Positions 19,043 to 31,661 of a stretch of DNA of 64,000 nucleotides are shown here, in pieces. Source of the DNA: Brasenia schreberi (Eukaryota; Streptophyta; Magnoliopsida; Nymphaeales; Cabombaceae); assembly GCA_036023115.1 (NCBI GenBank), contig JAYKKT010000089.1, positions 20,145,001 through 20,209,000 of the forward strand, written 5' to 3'. The translations under genes and the position numbers were made by a program. Under the pieces are notes generated by a model. The model was not told where the DNA came from, searched no databases, and was given only the letters and a program-made list of their open reading frames with translations. The first letter of the stretch is position 1; each line of letters opens with the position of its first letter.

Positions 19043-21242
19043 TAAATGAAACCCAAATATAATTGCAATATGGCCTTAACTAAGGTCTTGGGAGTAAGAG
19101 CGAAAGCTCAATGTGTGTGAGTGTAGAATTGAAGTACTACGCTCACGACATGAAATTAAACCCAAATATAGTTGCAATAGGCCTTGACTAAGGTCTTGGG
19201 AGTAAGAGCGAAATCTCAATGTGTGTGAGTGTAGAAATGTAATACTACGCACATGACATGAAGTAAAACACCCAAAACGAAATTGTAATAGGCCCTTACT
19301 CGGGTCTTGAAAATAAGAGCGAAAGCTCAATGTGTGTGAGTGTGAAAATTGAAAGACAACACACACAACTTAAACAAAAACCCACGCAACTGAAATTATA
19401 TACGTATAGCTATATCTTAAGGGCTGATTAGGCCCATGTGTGTGTCAAAATCGTGTGCAGCTAAGAGCGGGATAGGCTCAAGTGCACGTGTGTGTGGGTG
19501 TGCCAAACCACATTATTACAAACGGGGGGAGACAACGCTCCATTATTACAACCCCGGATCGAATTTAATTAAGCATAAGCAAGTCTATAAACAAGGACCG
19601 AGTTAGGCACTTACGTATAGCTAATCCGGGTGTGACTTGCTTGCGCTTGGGCTAGAGTGTCACCTTGGGCTGCAAGAGGGAGCTCCATGGATGGGCGCGA
19701 CAAGGGAAGGTGCTGGCCGAATGGCAAGGGTGCGGGCGGGTGGCGCCTTGGTGCTAGCCGAGTGATGGGGGCTGCCTTGGCTAGGGTTCGGGTGTTTAGG
19801 GAAGGTAAGGGTGTTAGCTAGGGTGTTAGCTAGAGGTTGGTTTAAGGGAAGAGGTAAGGCTGAGCGTGTTACCTAGGGGCTGTCTAAGGAAGGAGGAGGG
19901 GCAGGTGGTGCAGTCGGGTGATGCTGGCCGATTGGTGGAAGATGGCAGGTGGTGGCCGGTTGGATGATGTGTTAGTTAGGTTAAGGGAAGGTGGTGGGTG
20001 GTGGCTAAGAATGGAGGGGGAGTGAAGAAAGGGTGGCGTTGAGATGGGGGTACTAACCGGAGTGGAAGGGTGAGATGGCGGGTGTCAAGGTGCAGCCGGT
20101 TGAGGGAAGGTGGCAGGTGCAGCCGGTGGCGTGGAGTGGAGTTGGCTAGAGGATGGAGGTGGCGTGGAATGGAGCTGGTTGGGTTCCAAGAGGGGAGCAG
20201 GTGAGAGAAGAGAGAAAGGGATCAGAGAGGGGAGGAAGGGCTGAATTGCCCAAGAAATCCCTTCAAAACCCGCCCACAGGGGGGGGGTTATAGGTTTTAG
20301 TGGGTCGGTTTGGGCTAGTATTGGGGGGTCGGTTGGGCTAGTTAGGTGGTAATGGTTTGGGGATATGGTGGGCTAGGCATTTAGGTGGGCCAGATATTTG
20401 CCTTAGGTGGTTTAGGGATATGGAGTGCTAGGGATTTAGGTGGGCTGGTTTAGTGGTTTAGGGCTTAGCTAGGTGGGTTGGGCTTAGGGTGAGGTTTAGT
20501 GAAGTGGGTTAGGTGTTTAGGCTAGGATTAGGGTGAGGTTAGGGGGATTAGGCTAGGTTTATGATAGGATTAGGGAAGTGGGTTAGGTGATTAGGTTAGG
20601 ATTAGGGAAGGATTAGGGAAGTGGGTTAGGTGATTAGGCTAGGATTAGGTTGGGATTAGGGGGAAATGGCTAGGTAAAGGGGGTTTAACTTAGGATTAGG
20701 GATAGGAGCATCCCTTTGTATTACCCATGGACCTAGTTGCATCAAGTTGGTGCAGCCCTAGGTTAGGTGTAGGTGCATACAAGCTTAAACCCACACTCAT
20801 TAGGCTAACCCACATGATTAACCCAAAACTTGACACACAAGTCAAGCTTAACACATTTCACTCATATCTTATCCTCCCACCTGATTAATCCAGGAGCCTT
20901 TCGGAGATCATTTCAGCAAATGTGTTGATAACAAGGGCTTGGATGTTCGAGATTCTAGGGATGAATCTAATACTATGGTTGATGTGCCGGGCTCGACATG
21001 TGCTCCGTTTCTGGGCCCTCTTTCGCTCTTCTGGTCCTGCTTTCATGAGGCCAAGTCGCTTTGTGGGGTTTCAAAACAACTTTTAAAAGGTTTTAAACAT
21101 ATATTTTAAACATATATAGTTTAAACATATGTACAGGGTTGCCTGGAAGGCTCCTGGATTTCCAGACTCAAAATAGCCCTTTAGGACAGCTTTCGCAAAA
21201 CCAGGTGTTTTGGAAAAATCGTGGGATTTTGGGGTGTTTACA
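19043..21242 (-). repeat. 3' LTR of E3, truncated
   Basis: On the minus strand it starts TGTAAACACCCC at 21242 and ends inside the 109-bp repeat block at 19043, where plus-strand LTR abuts. It has lost roughly 500 bp of the hairpin-rich U3 segment near 20890, and its TATA region is degraded (TATAACC next to the C run near 20280-20290). Confidence 0.8.
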
Positions 21243-22419
21243 AATGCCCCTCTTTGGCATTATCCAAATTGATTTGGATAATGGCAAAGACGACAAACAC
21301 CCCTTTCAATGTCTCCCTAGATCTATCCATGAAAATATGGGATCGTCCCAATCTGTAGCAAAATCTCACTTTTAAAACCCTGGTAGGAGGAGATATCACG
21401 CCAAAGGGATATGTATGGAATTTCGTCCTAAATGGGATCATGTTATGCAAATGTCCATGCATGGGTATGCAGATGTATGACATGGGTGGGGTGCCAAGAG
21501 TGGCAACCTCTCAGAGACCAGATATGGTCGAACTCTTCAGACTTACAAGGCCTGCTGCTCCAAATGAGCAGATCCTATGCTGTTCGATGTTCGATTTTTC
21601 AAAATCTATTTATAAAATCTATTTACAAAAGGGAAAACTGCTTTTGAGCCTCAATCCTAAGGATCTCGAGCTCTTCATGTTTGCCTTTGCTTGAGCCTTG
21701 ACACTCACTAATCTAGCGGAGGTTTTATAAGAAAACAAGCTACATTTCAAGATTCCTACGTCTTACTCGAAACGTCGAATTCTCAAACAAAATGAAATTC
21801 AAGTAAGTAAATCCCATTTTTACTTTAGGATTCCTCGAAATGAACCATGTTTACACTTGGGATAAGCCAAGGATAGGAAAGAGATACCACGGTCCCTTCT
21901 GAAGCGTCCCGTGGTTTAAGGCATATAAGGAGGAAAATTGCTCTTTTGAGCTTTTTAGCCTCTTTTTCCTTTTTTTCATAGAGGGTCTCCCTTTGGGAGT
22001 ATTTTTTCTTTAATCCCTCTTTTTTTCACAAGAGAATCGATTTTTTTCTTTTTCATTCTGGTTTCTTTCTTTTGGAAAGAGACTTTGGATGGGGAATTCC
22101 CTTTACTTTGGGCCACGTTTTCCTTTTGGAAGGAGAAGAGAAGAGGGGAGGACTTATCCCAAGGTCACACTCGATCCATTCCAGATCAGCCTATTTAGAA
22201 ATAGCACATACTACTTGCAAGTATCTTGCTATATTGAACTAGGCCTTTCCTTGTAAGAAGAAGGATTTTGAAATGTAACCATGATTTGGAAGACTCCACT
22301 CTTTCACAAGTGCGAATTCTCTCACTCAGGGTCACACAATTCGCCTTTGAACCTAACTTTTGAAGTTTCAAAGTAGCTATCCCTAAAGGTTTTCGAAAAT
22401 GGAGAATTTAACCCAAATC
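21243..22419 (-). other. 3' noncoding region and purine tract of E3
   Basis: Homologous to 13312-14479 of E2 in reverse complement. On the minus strand AAAGAGGGG lies 5 bases before the LTR terminus and is the likely polypurine tract. No sense coding frame is seen. An antisense frame (plus strand) begins directly at the LTR boundary. Confidence 0.75.
21244..21694 (+). pseudogene. Antisense reading frame beside the 3' LTR of E3
   Basis: This is the counterpart of the antisense frame of E2. ATG lies two bases from the LTR edge, and the first part (PLFGIIQIDLDNGKDDKHP, then CLPRSIHE) is clearly shared. A frameshift near 21345 ends that frame at 21375; the rest continues in another frame with VPRVATSQRPDMVELF, LTRPAAPNEQ and LSLNPKDLELF. 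Taken over both copies the product would be about 145-150 residues. Function unknown. Confidence 0.4.
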
Positions 22420-23246
22420 CTACACATGATACTTCTTTAGGTATTGAATATTGATAGGATCTGCTAAATTCCTACATTCTACATCGATCAACCAATACGA
22501 GTTGTTCGTGGTGGTTGCACGTACAACATAGGGTCCATCCCACTTGGGGCGCCACTTTCCAAAGGGATGTGGGCCACGATAGTGAATGATTTTCAAAACC
22601 AGATCCCCCACTTCAAAGTGGCGAGGTCTCATGTGTTTGTCATAATGTCGGGCTATCCTTTGCCAGTATGCATTAGCATGATCCATGACATGGAGTCGCC
22701 TCTCATCTAGCATGCTGAAGCGTCTCTAGGGGGAGGTCGAGTGCGATGGATGTATGGAATGAATGCAATTGTGTATGAATGGGAAGAATGGCGTTTGTGC
22801 CATAGACCAATTTGAATGGTGTGGCATTCGTGGGAGTCCGAATGGAAGTCCTATAAGCCCATAAGGCTTCATCCAGCTTCTCATGCCACATCCTACCCTT
22901 CTCTAAAGTCTTCTCAATTATACTAATGAGAGTCTTATTCGTGGCTTCGGCTTGGTCGTTGCCTTGAGGGTAGTAGGGCGAGGAGAAGTGGTGAGTTATG
23001 CCATAAGTGTTGCACAACTTAACCATCCGCTCGTTTTTGAATGGGGTGCCATTGTCGGAGACAAGGTCTCGTGAAACCCCAAATCGAGCCAAGATACTCC
23101 TAATGAAAGCCACCACATGTTGCCCCTGTACGTTGGTCAGGGAGATGGCTTCCACCCACTTGGAGAAATACTCAATGGCTGCTAAAATGAGTGTATCGGG
23201 TGCCATTGTCGACACATCTTAGTAGGATACCGGTAAAGCTTTTCTT
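22420..23246 (-). pseudogene. Integrase of E3, broken
   Basis: Catalytic Asp in VSDNGTPF and Glu in GNDQAEATNK are present, and the C-terminal part ends KKYHV. Most of the zinc finger and the first catalytic Asp are missing: about 330 bp are deleted near 23190-23225 and replaced by roughly 30 bp of filler. A 23-bp deletion near 22710 lies between copies of CTAGCA and shifts the frame. Confidence 0.8.
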
Positions 23247-23961
23247 TTATAGAACCCCACCCAGAATGGTGTATCGGGTTGAAATTTTACGAATGAATGC
23301 CTTATCTTTGGATGTGGCATCCTCAGCGAATCCCCCATTTTCTAGAAAATATTTGATGTCGTAAAACCAAGGTTTTTCAACAGAATCTGGGTTATTTTGG
23401 CAAATATCCAAATCGTGTATGGATGGGTTGGCCGCATGCCGTATTTCAAAAGATCGGGTCCCCGAAATGGGATCGACCTTTAGGGCTGAGGAGAGGGTGT
23501 CGGCAATGCCATTATCCTCTCTTCCTACGTGTGTGAGTTTACACGATTGGAATGACTCAACCAATTGAGTGGCCAACTTGTGATATGGAAGTAGTTTTAC
23601 GTTACGTACATGCCAAATTTTCAAAACTTGGTTTATAACAAGGAGCGAATATCCAAAGACCTCGATGCATGATGCCCCTAGAGTTTTCGAAATTCTTAAG
23701 CCTTGTAATAGTGCTTCATACTCAGCTATATTGTTGGAACATTCGAAATCTAGGCAGATTGCTATGGGAATTTCGCCCTTTTCAGGGGAGATGAGGATGA
23801 CCCCAGCACCAGCCCCTCGTTGGTTTCGTGCCCCATCGAAGTGCATTTTCCACACTTGGTTTTCGAAAGAGTTTGCCAAAATGTGGTTTTGAAAATGGTT
23901 TTGCAATATGCCTTCATCAGGCATTTCATCAAGTATGGGATATGCATCCTCCAGGGGGAAC
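23247..23961 (-). pseudogene. aRNase H of E3
   Basis: FDGARNQRGAGAG, NNIAEYEALLQGL and REDNGIADTLSS are clear; the GDS motif reads GYS, so the third catalytic Asp is lost. The frame is otherwise open from Met at 23924 to 23247. Its upstream linker is interrupted by a solo LTR at 23962. Confidence 0.8.
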
Positions 23962-26774
23962 TGTGGGACGTGCGAAAATTCTCACTTTTGGGTTTTTAGG
24001 CCTAAAGTGAACCTTTTCGTATCTACTTCGCTTTATGGGCGTGCCAGCTAGTTTACTTTAACTAGCAAACTATGTTTTGAAAATAATCTAACTTTTGAAA
24101 GGCGATTGTAGGCAAGCGGGATTTTTACGTCGCAAACCTTCTTGCACCGATGCGCAAGGGTCAGTCTATACGCTTAGAGACTTCGTTTTGAAACAAGTTT
24201 AACTCAAAATATATTTTGAATGAAGAAGTGTTTTGAAACCTTTTAAAAACCATGCATTTGGGCGATTTTGATTTTATAAGGGTTGGACGACCCTAAGTCT
24301 TTCAAATTTTAATCTACCTAGGCACGATGTGCGTGCATCGAAATAGCCTAAGTCTTGGCATGTTTGCACGATTGATTCGGGTTGTTTTTGTATGATTTTC
24401 AGATTTTATTTCATGTGGATTTGCACATTCCTATGTCTTTCTTTTTATCCCTTTTCGGGCCAACTAGGTGTGTGTTATGAATACGTGACCTAAGTGGGGC
24501 GACTTTGAGCGGGAGTATGGGGTTTGCTTTGATGCAATATGCGTCCTAACTCGTGGTATGGCGTATATGCAATACAAACTCACGCAACTCCAAAGGAAAA
24601 ACCCGAATTGAAAGACAATGCGGAAGGGAAATGACTTGAATGTAAATTGCCGAAGGGAAATTGCGAAAGGGAAATATGGCTATATCTTAAGAGCGGAAAG
24701 GCTCAATAGTGCAAGTGTGTGTTGTGTATATATTGAAAGACAACGCACACAGCTGAACCTTAAAACCCAAATCTTAAAGACATAGCTGAAGGTAAATACT
24801 TATATAATATATATGGGCCCTTACTTGGGTCTTGGGAGTAAGAGCGAAGGCTCAATGTGTGTGCGTGTGGAAATGGAAAGACAACACACACGACTTGAAA
24901 TGAAACCCAAATATAAATTGCAGTATGGCCTTAACTAAGGTCTTGGGAGTAAGAGCGAAAGCTCAATGTGTGTGAATGTAGAATTGAAGTACTACGCACA
25001 CGACATAAATGAAACCCAAATATAACTGCAATAGGCCTTGACTAAGGTCTTGGGAGTAAGAGCGAAAGCTCAATGTGTGTGCGTGTGAAGAATGTAAAGA
25101 CAACACACACGACTTAATTAAAAACCCCCGCGACTTAAAATATATAAATACAACTATATCTTAGGGGCTGGTTAGGCCCGTGTGTGTATGCAAAAGTGTG
25201 CAACTAAGAGTGGAAAATCTCAAGTGCACGTGTGTGTGGGTGTGTCAAACCACATTATTACAATCGGGGGACACGAAGCTCCTTTATTACAACCCCGTAT
25301 CCAAAATTTAATTGAATATAAAGCACGTTAATGTAATAGACCAAGTTTAGACACTTACAAATAGCTGGTCCATGTACAACTTGCTTGCACGTGGGCTCAC
25401 GGTTCACCTTGGGCAGCCAAGAGGGGTTATCTTAAGTGGCTTTGAGGGAGGTTCTATGGGGCACGGTTAGGGCATAGGGGAGCTTAGGTTCGGCCAAGAT
25501 GGGGGTTGTTTAGGGTCTGTCCTAGGGTGCAGGTCACGGCCAGGGCGTAGGTCAGATCGGGAGGGGGGTGGTCAGGTCGGCAGGAAGGCGTCGGGCGCCA
25601 CGGGGCACGCTGTGGCACGTGGCGCGGCAGGCAGCAGAGGGGCGCGGCAGCGTCAGGTGAGGCGCGCGGCAGGACTCGGGGGGGGCACGGCAACGTCAGG
25701 GTTGCGCGGTAGGCGCCCGGGGGTTTGGGTTTACGGGATATTTTGAGGCAGTTAGGGTTAGGTTAGGTCTAGTTAGGGTTCAGTTAGGGTTAGGTTGGTT
25801 CAGTTAGGGTTAGGTTCAGTTGGGGTTAGGTTCAGTTGGGGGTTAGGTAGGTTTGAACCTAGGCTAGGTTGGGGGTTAGGTTTACCTCTTGGAGCCGGTC
25901 CTTCATGGCTTGAGCCCACGTCTCCATGGTTGCAGCCTCTTGGTCCAGCCCACCTTGGTTGCATCCCCTTGGTCTAGACCCACATAGCCCACATGGCTTG
26001 AACCCACCTCACCCAATGAGCCCACATTGCTAGGTCTATCACTCCCCCTCTCTCCTCCCAAATATTTGCATGAACCCTTTACATGGACCCCCTCACCTCT
26101 ATTTATAGAGATTTGAGGTGGGTCTTGGATTTGGGTTTGGATCCAGACCCAAATCCAAACACTATTTAGATCTGGATATTGGATCTCGGATATTTTGACA
26201 TCCGTATCCGATCCAAACCTAATATTTTATGGATACGGATCTGGATATTTTGGTCCAGATCCAATCCAATCCAAATACTATTTGGATCCAATCCAAATCC
26301 AAATAATATTTGGATCGACCCAAACACTATTTGGATTGCCCAAATCCAAACACTATTCATTACATGGATTTGGATCTGGATATTTATGGTCCAGATCCAA
26401 ATCAAAATTTCTTCGGACAGTCCTTCTTGGCTTCTCGAGGCGAACGATCTGTGCGGGCACTTGCTTCATCAGCGCTCCGTCTGGTACTGGGTTTTCCCCA
26501 ACTTTGTCGTCCGGACTCCGTCTCGCCATTCTAGACTCCATTTTTCTTGATTTTCACCGTTTTTTGCTTTTTCTTCACACGGGCTCTGCTTTCTTTTGTT
26601 TTTTATCAGGGAGTGGCTTCTGAAGCTCTGGGCTTGAATCCTCTTCCGGCCTAGGGTCTCCTTTCGCCTTCTGTACCTGTTTTCACATTTTAAAAAAGGT
26701 TATCGTTTTTGCTCAAACGAGCTTTTCAGTGTTTTCGAGAGTTTTTGAAATATAGAAGATTTGGGGTGTTTACA
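23962..26774 (-). repeat. Solo LTR S1 inside E3, duplication GGAAC
   Basis: On the minus strand the LTR runs from TGTAAACACC at 26774 to a diverged 3' terminus CGCACGTCCCACA at 23962. Both flanks read GGAAC (23957-23961 and 26775-26779), and the E3 coding sequence resumes across it between RNase H and aRNH. There is no internal element sequence, so it is a solo LTR left by LTR-LTR recombination. It is a diverged subfamily: a GC-rich segment at about 25540-25720 and a block of GGATTTGGATCTGGATA repeats at 26110-26410. Confidence 0.9.
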
Positions 26775-28380
26775 GGAACTCGGCCACATAGTCAGCTAGG
26801 GCTTGCTCTTTAATGGAGATCTGGTGATGGCATTTCAGGTCATACTCCATTAGAAGGAGTTGCCATTTGCCCAATCTACCAGTGAGAATACGTTTTTCGA
26901 ATAAGTGCTTGATTGGATCAAGCTTGGACACTATCCACATCTCATGATCTAGGAAATAATGTCAAAATTTTTGGCAGGCCCAAACTAGGGCCAAGCACGT
27001 CTTCTCCATGGCTCGATAATTCCTTTCGTAAGCCAAGAGAATTTTCGAAATATAATAGATGGCATACTCCTTATGGGTGTCATCCTCGTATTGAGCTAAT
27101 AGAGCTCCCAAGGCATTCGCATGCACGGAAATGTAAAGTAAAAGAGGTTTTCCTTGCTTCGGAGGATTCAAAACAGGGGAATTAACCAGGTATGCCTTTA
27201 GTCTCTCGAAGGACTTTTGGCAATCATCATCCCATGAAAATTTCGTGCCCTTCCTTAACAGTTTGTTGAAGGGTTCGCATCTACTCGCCAGGTTTGATAT
27301 AAATCGGCGAATGGATTGTAATCGACCTTGGAGGCTATGAATTTGTGTGAGATTGGAGGGTGGAGCCATGTCTATGATGGCTCAACACTTGGAGGGGTCG
27401 ACTTCTATACCCTTTTGGCTCACCATAAAGCCTAGAAGCTTTCGGACTATACCCCGAATACACATTTTTGAGGGTTTAGCTTTACTTTGTAAAGTCTAAG
27501 CCTTTCGAAAATCTTTTGCAAACATTCGATATGAGTGCATCGGGTTTTGAATTTTGCCAAGAGATCATCTACATACACTTCTACGAGCTCATGAATCTGA
27601 TCATGAAAGATCGTGGTCATGGCTCTCTGGTATGTTGCGCCAGTATTTTTCAATCCAAAGGGCATGACTATATAGCAGTACGTGCCCCACGGGGTTGTGA
27701 ATGCGGTCTTACCCTGATCTCGTGGACTTAATTTAATTTGATTATACCCTGAATAGCCATCCATAAACGAAAACATTTCGTGATTTGTAGTACTATCGAC
27801 TATCAAATCTATGTTTAGTAAAGGATAATTATCCTTTGGAGTGGTTTTATTCAGGTTTCTGAAATCGATGCATATTCGAATTTTCCCATTGGTATTTCGA
27901 ACCACAATGATGTTTGATAACCAATCAGAATACGCAATGGGTTTTATAAATCCGGCTTTTAGCAAATCTTCTAAACCCTCTTTGACTTGTGCGTGTACGT
28001 TCGGATGTATTTTTCTAAGCTTCTACTTTATGGGTTTTACATCCGCATCTAAGGGAAGACAATGTTCGACAATGCTGAGGTCTATGCCCGGCATGTCTTC
28101 ATACGTCCATGCAAACACATCTAAGTAGGTTCGTAGAAATGCAATGAATGTTGATCTTTCATGCTCATGCAAACATGCGCCTACTTTAATGAGTCTAGGA
28201 TTGGAATCACTCCCTAGGTTCGCCTCTATGAAATCTCCTCCTACTGAATTGGAAGGTCTTTCAAAATCGAGAATTTTATGAAATTCTGGGAGCTCAAAAG
28301 TGGGATCTTCCTCAAGGGGATCCACTTCTGGGCTTCGATCATTCTCGTGGGTTATATACCCGAGGGAATTTGATGCGTGA
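26775..28380 (-). pseudogene. RT and RNase H of E3
   Basis: On the minus strand: AGFIKPIAYSDWLSNIIVV, IRICIDFRNLNK, FMDGYSGYNQI, TAFTTPWGTYCYIVMPFGLKN and the catalytic YVDDLL, then RNase H with FSWDDDCQKSFERLK, LLLYISVHANALGALLAQ and LLAYERNYRAMEKT. Here the Arg codon that is TGA in E2 is kept. Frame breaks occur near 27445 (VFGV then a stop) and near 28023, and the RNase H end lies at the solo LTR. Confidence 0.85.
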
Positions 28381-29159
28381 GTTTTTCAAAAGACCTGGTT
28401 TTACACTTTCAATTTCTATTGATTTCGAAATTTTTGGTCTGGTTATGCAGACGACGTTTCCTTCGAAATCCTTTTCTTTCTCCAAAGCCTTACCAGAAGC
28501 AGCTATTTAAAAAATCTTTTTGGTATTTTGTAGATTTTCGATTTTTTTGTGTTTTTGCAAAACAAAAACTTTAGGAACTATACAAACTACTCTATTTTCG
28601 AGTTTTTGATTTTCCAATGTTTTTTATTTTTGCAATTTTTCCAATTTTTTGATTTCGAGTTTTTCAAATGTTTTTGTATTTTTATAAAAGGGATCTTCCA
28701 TCATACCTACAAAGGGAAAACACTACGGGTTAGACTCGAAATAAGAGGTCTAAATCGTAGGTCTCTTCTATGGTAGGCTCCAGGGCACCCTTGACCCAGG
28801 TGGTCACAGGGGGTGGCTCTGGTGGTATTTTGGGAGTATAGCCGATCCCATATCGGCTTGGGTTGGCCCTAGGAAGGATTGGCTCTAGGAGACCCTGGTT
28901 TTGTACCCCTAGACTTTTTGTTTTTTCAAAAATTTGAATACACATCGTGATCCTGGAACTTGTTGTCATCCATATCATGCACGTATGGCTTCTTGTCCAG
29001 GGGTTTTGGAAATAAGGGATGTTTGGGTCTTCCTAGAAGGGTCAGGACTTTGAGGGGGCTAGGCTTGAGCGGCCCCTTCACATGCACGACCTTCCTAGGG
29101 TTTTTTAACACGAGCCTTGGCGGCTCAACCATGGTCTGCCCCAAGCTGGCCTCATGGGC
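28381..29159 (-). pseudogene. Protease-RT linker of E3
   Basis: Counterpart of 9015-10129 in E2: a Lys/Glu-rich, A-rich (sense strand) stretch at about 28380-28700 and a Pro-rich stretch at 28730-29150 (PPRLVLKNPRKVVHVKGP). It has several frame breaks. No enzyme motif is visible. Confidence 0.55.
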
Positions 29160-29898
29160 TTAGAAACTCGACAAACAAGGGGAGTTTATGATCCCCTCAT
29201 GCTGAGGGTGACTCTCACTTAGGATCACCACGACTTGGTCCCTAAAAGAGATTTTAACACACCTGTGGAAGGTGGATGGCACAGCGCACAAGCTGTGTAT
29301 CCAGGGCCTTCCCAATAATAGGTTATAATGGGGGTGCATGTCCAAGACATGGAACACCCCCGTGTGTGTGATCCCTCTTGTTTCCATAGGGCGTTCGATG
29401 GATCCTAAGGGTCTAGACGCATTCCCATCGTATCCAGTGATAACGATGGGACTTGGGTTTACAGAAGTCAAGGTGACTCCGATTTGATACGCCACATGAA
29501 GTGGAGGATGTTGAGCCCTCCTCCCCATCGACAAGGCACTTGTCCAGAGAGTGGTTATTCAGAACAACCTCGATATGTAGGGCCTGGTTATGGGACTCGT
29601 AGGGTCTATCTACATCATCTTCCGAGAAAGTGATGGGCGATTTTGCTCCTATTGACGCCACTTGGTCAGACAGGAATTTCGGGGTTATGTTCGAACTAAC
29701 CTTGGCTCTTTCTAGAATTTTCTCTAGCACGAGTCTATGCCTAGGCGAAGTTTGTATTAGCTCTAGGATGGACATGTGAATACGAATCTTTGAAAGATGG
29801 TTTCCGAAATCATAAGGGTTTAAAATGATTTTCCCATTGTCTGCTTTCGCCAGAACTCTAGGAATACATGCTTTTGAAGGGTCAGGCACACTGACCAC
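29160..29898 (-). pseudogene. Aspartic protease of E3, frameshifted at the active site
   Basis: On the minus strand, HIEVVLNNHSLDKCLVDG leads into the active-site loop, where one base is missing relative to E2 (GATGGGGAGG against GATGGTGGAGG). The rest continues in another frame with LHVAYQIGVTLTS and LLLGRPWIH. The break falls inside the D-G-G motif, so no active protease can be made. Confidence 0.8.
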
Positions 29899-31554
29899 CT
29901 TTTTAGCACTTTATAGGTGCGGGGGTTGATAGATCCTCCCAGATCTTGTCACTTCCCCCACGACCAACCTAGGCTTCGCACCTAATATGGCTCTAACCGT
30001 GAGTTTTGGAGCACCTTGACTCTTCAAAACTGGTTTAGTCGGGGATTTAGCTCTTGGTGGTCCCTGGATGATTACTTGTGCGGGCTTCTTGTAAAGTGCA
30101 AGAGTATACGCACAAGTGGATCGACCAAACTCTGATAGATGCGCTAGATCTTTTGAAAAGGTGAGGGTACATACCTCTTTTCCTTTCCCACTGCTACTGG
30201 CGTGCTTGGGAAAGGGTTCTTTAAAGTTAGCTTGAGTTGGCTCGGGTTCCTCAGTGACTTGGAGTCGGCCCTCCGCTTTCAAGTTCTCAATCTTATTAAG
30301 GAGGGAGAAGCACTGCCTTGTATCATGGCCTTTGAGCCGATGATACTTGCAGTACTTGTTTAAAAACCCTCCCTTCGAAATGACTCCCTCAAGAATCTCG
30401 GGGAGTTCGATCATGCCTTGGGCAAGTAGGAGGTCTAGGACCTCCGTCACAGGTTGCCCCAGCGGAGTATACTCCCGTCTTTCAAAGGGTTTTTGAAAAC
30501 TCCTCTCCTTTTTGTTCTCAGCTTTTTCGAAAGCCTTTGAAGAGCTTGTCAGGCTTGGATCCACCCGGACATTGCCGATTTTATGGAGTTTTGCCCCTTT
30601 GTCCACGGTGGATGGCCCACAGTTGATGGGTTTCTCCAAGCGAGTTTTTGAAATGGTACTTCCTTTCCATAAGTGATTGTATATCCCTTTCTTCAAATTG
30701 GTTTCGAAAAGGGATGCTTTTTTAATCAACTTATAGAAAGTTGAGATTTCGTGAAGAGAGAGAAGGGTCTTTAATTCATTTTTAAAATTATCCAGAATGA
30801 GCATGACTGCGCATCCTTCGGATATTGGCTCTCGCACTTGCCCTAAAAGGGATCTCCATCGAATAATGAAGGCATGCACGTCTTCATTCATGCCTTGCTT
30901 TGTATCCCTTAAAGTGTTTAAAGTCAGCGTGACTTCTACGTTATGTGCAAATCTTTGCATAAAGCAGTTCGCTAACTCTTCAAAAGTAGTGAACTGGCTT
31001 AGATCGTATGAAGTCAGCCATTTGGCAGCTGTGCCTTTAAGGGATAGAGGGAACCAATACACCCATTTCATCAAGTCCTTTTTCTTCTTATGGGCTCGAT
31101 GTGAGAAAAGTTGCAGGTGAGACCTAGGGTCTCCTATGCCATCATACCGATGGAAGTTTGGTATTTCATCGTCACTGTCTGTTTCATAATCCATAAGTAG
31201 GAAATCAGACAGGGCGTAACTCCTTTTCTCTTTACTTTGCCCTTTTAGCAGCTGCTGTAAGGCTTTACGATCCTTTTGTGTGAAGGACTCGTGGTATTGG
31301 TTGCCTTCCATTACGGAGGCCTCTTTATGTTTGTGAGGTTTTTCAGGTCTTTTCTTGGCCTTTTGTTCACCATTGGATGAACATGAATCGCCTGCTTCAG
31401 CTTCTTGGTTAAAAGCATCGATTTTGACCTCGAATTACCTTCTCAAATCTTCTATCTCTTCTAGTTTGTTTTTATTTTTCAAAACCCTCCTAGAGTGAGA
31501 ACTTAATGCGCATGAGCCTTGGCTCGACACTTCACTTGGATTTCATTTCGACAT
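29899..31554 (-). pseudogene. gag: Gag of E3
   Basis: A 466-codon open stretch (31311-29911) holds capsid motifs FHRYDGIGDP, FPLSLKGTAAKW and FMQRFAHN and the knuckle-like CKYHRLKGHDTRQC. The expected start at 31552-31554 (MSK) is followed almost at once by a TGA, and there is another stop near 31435 in the DLRR segment. A TAA near 29910 breaks it from the protease. Confidence 0.85.
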
Positions 31555-31661
31555 GCTTTCAAGCTTTCAAAATCCTACATATGAAGTACAAAAAGGGGTT
31601 AAAATGACACCTTTGGAAAAATTTTCGCAAGGTTTCTAATATGACTCGATTTTCAAAAGAC

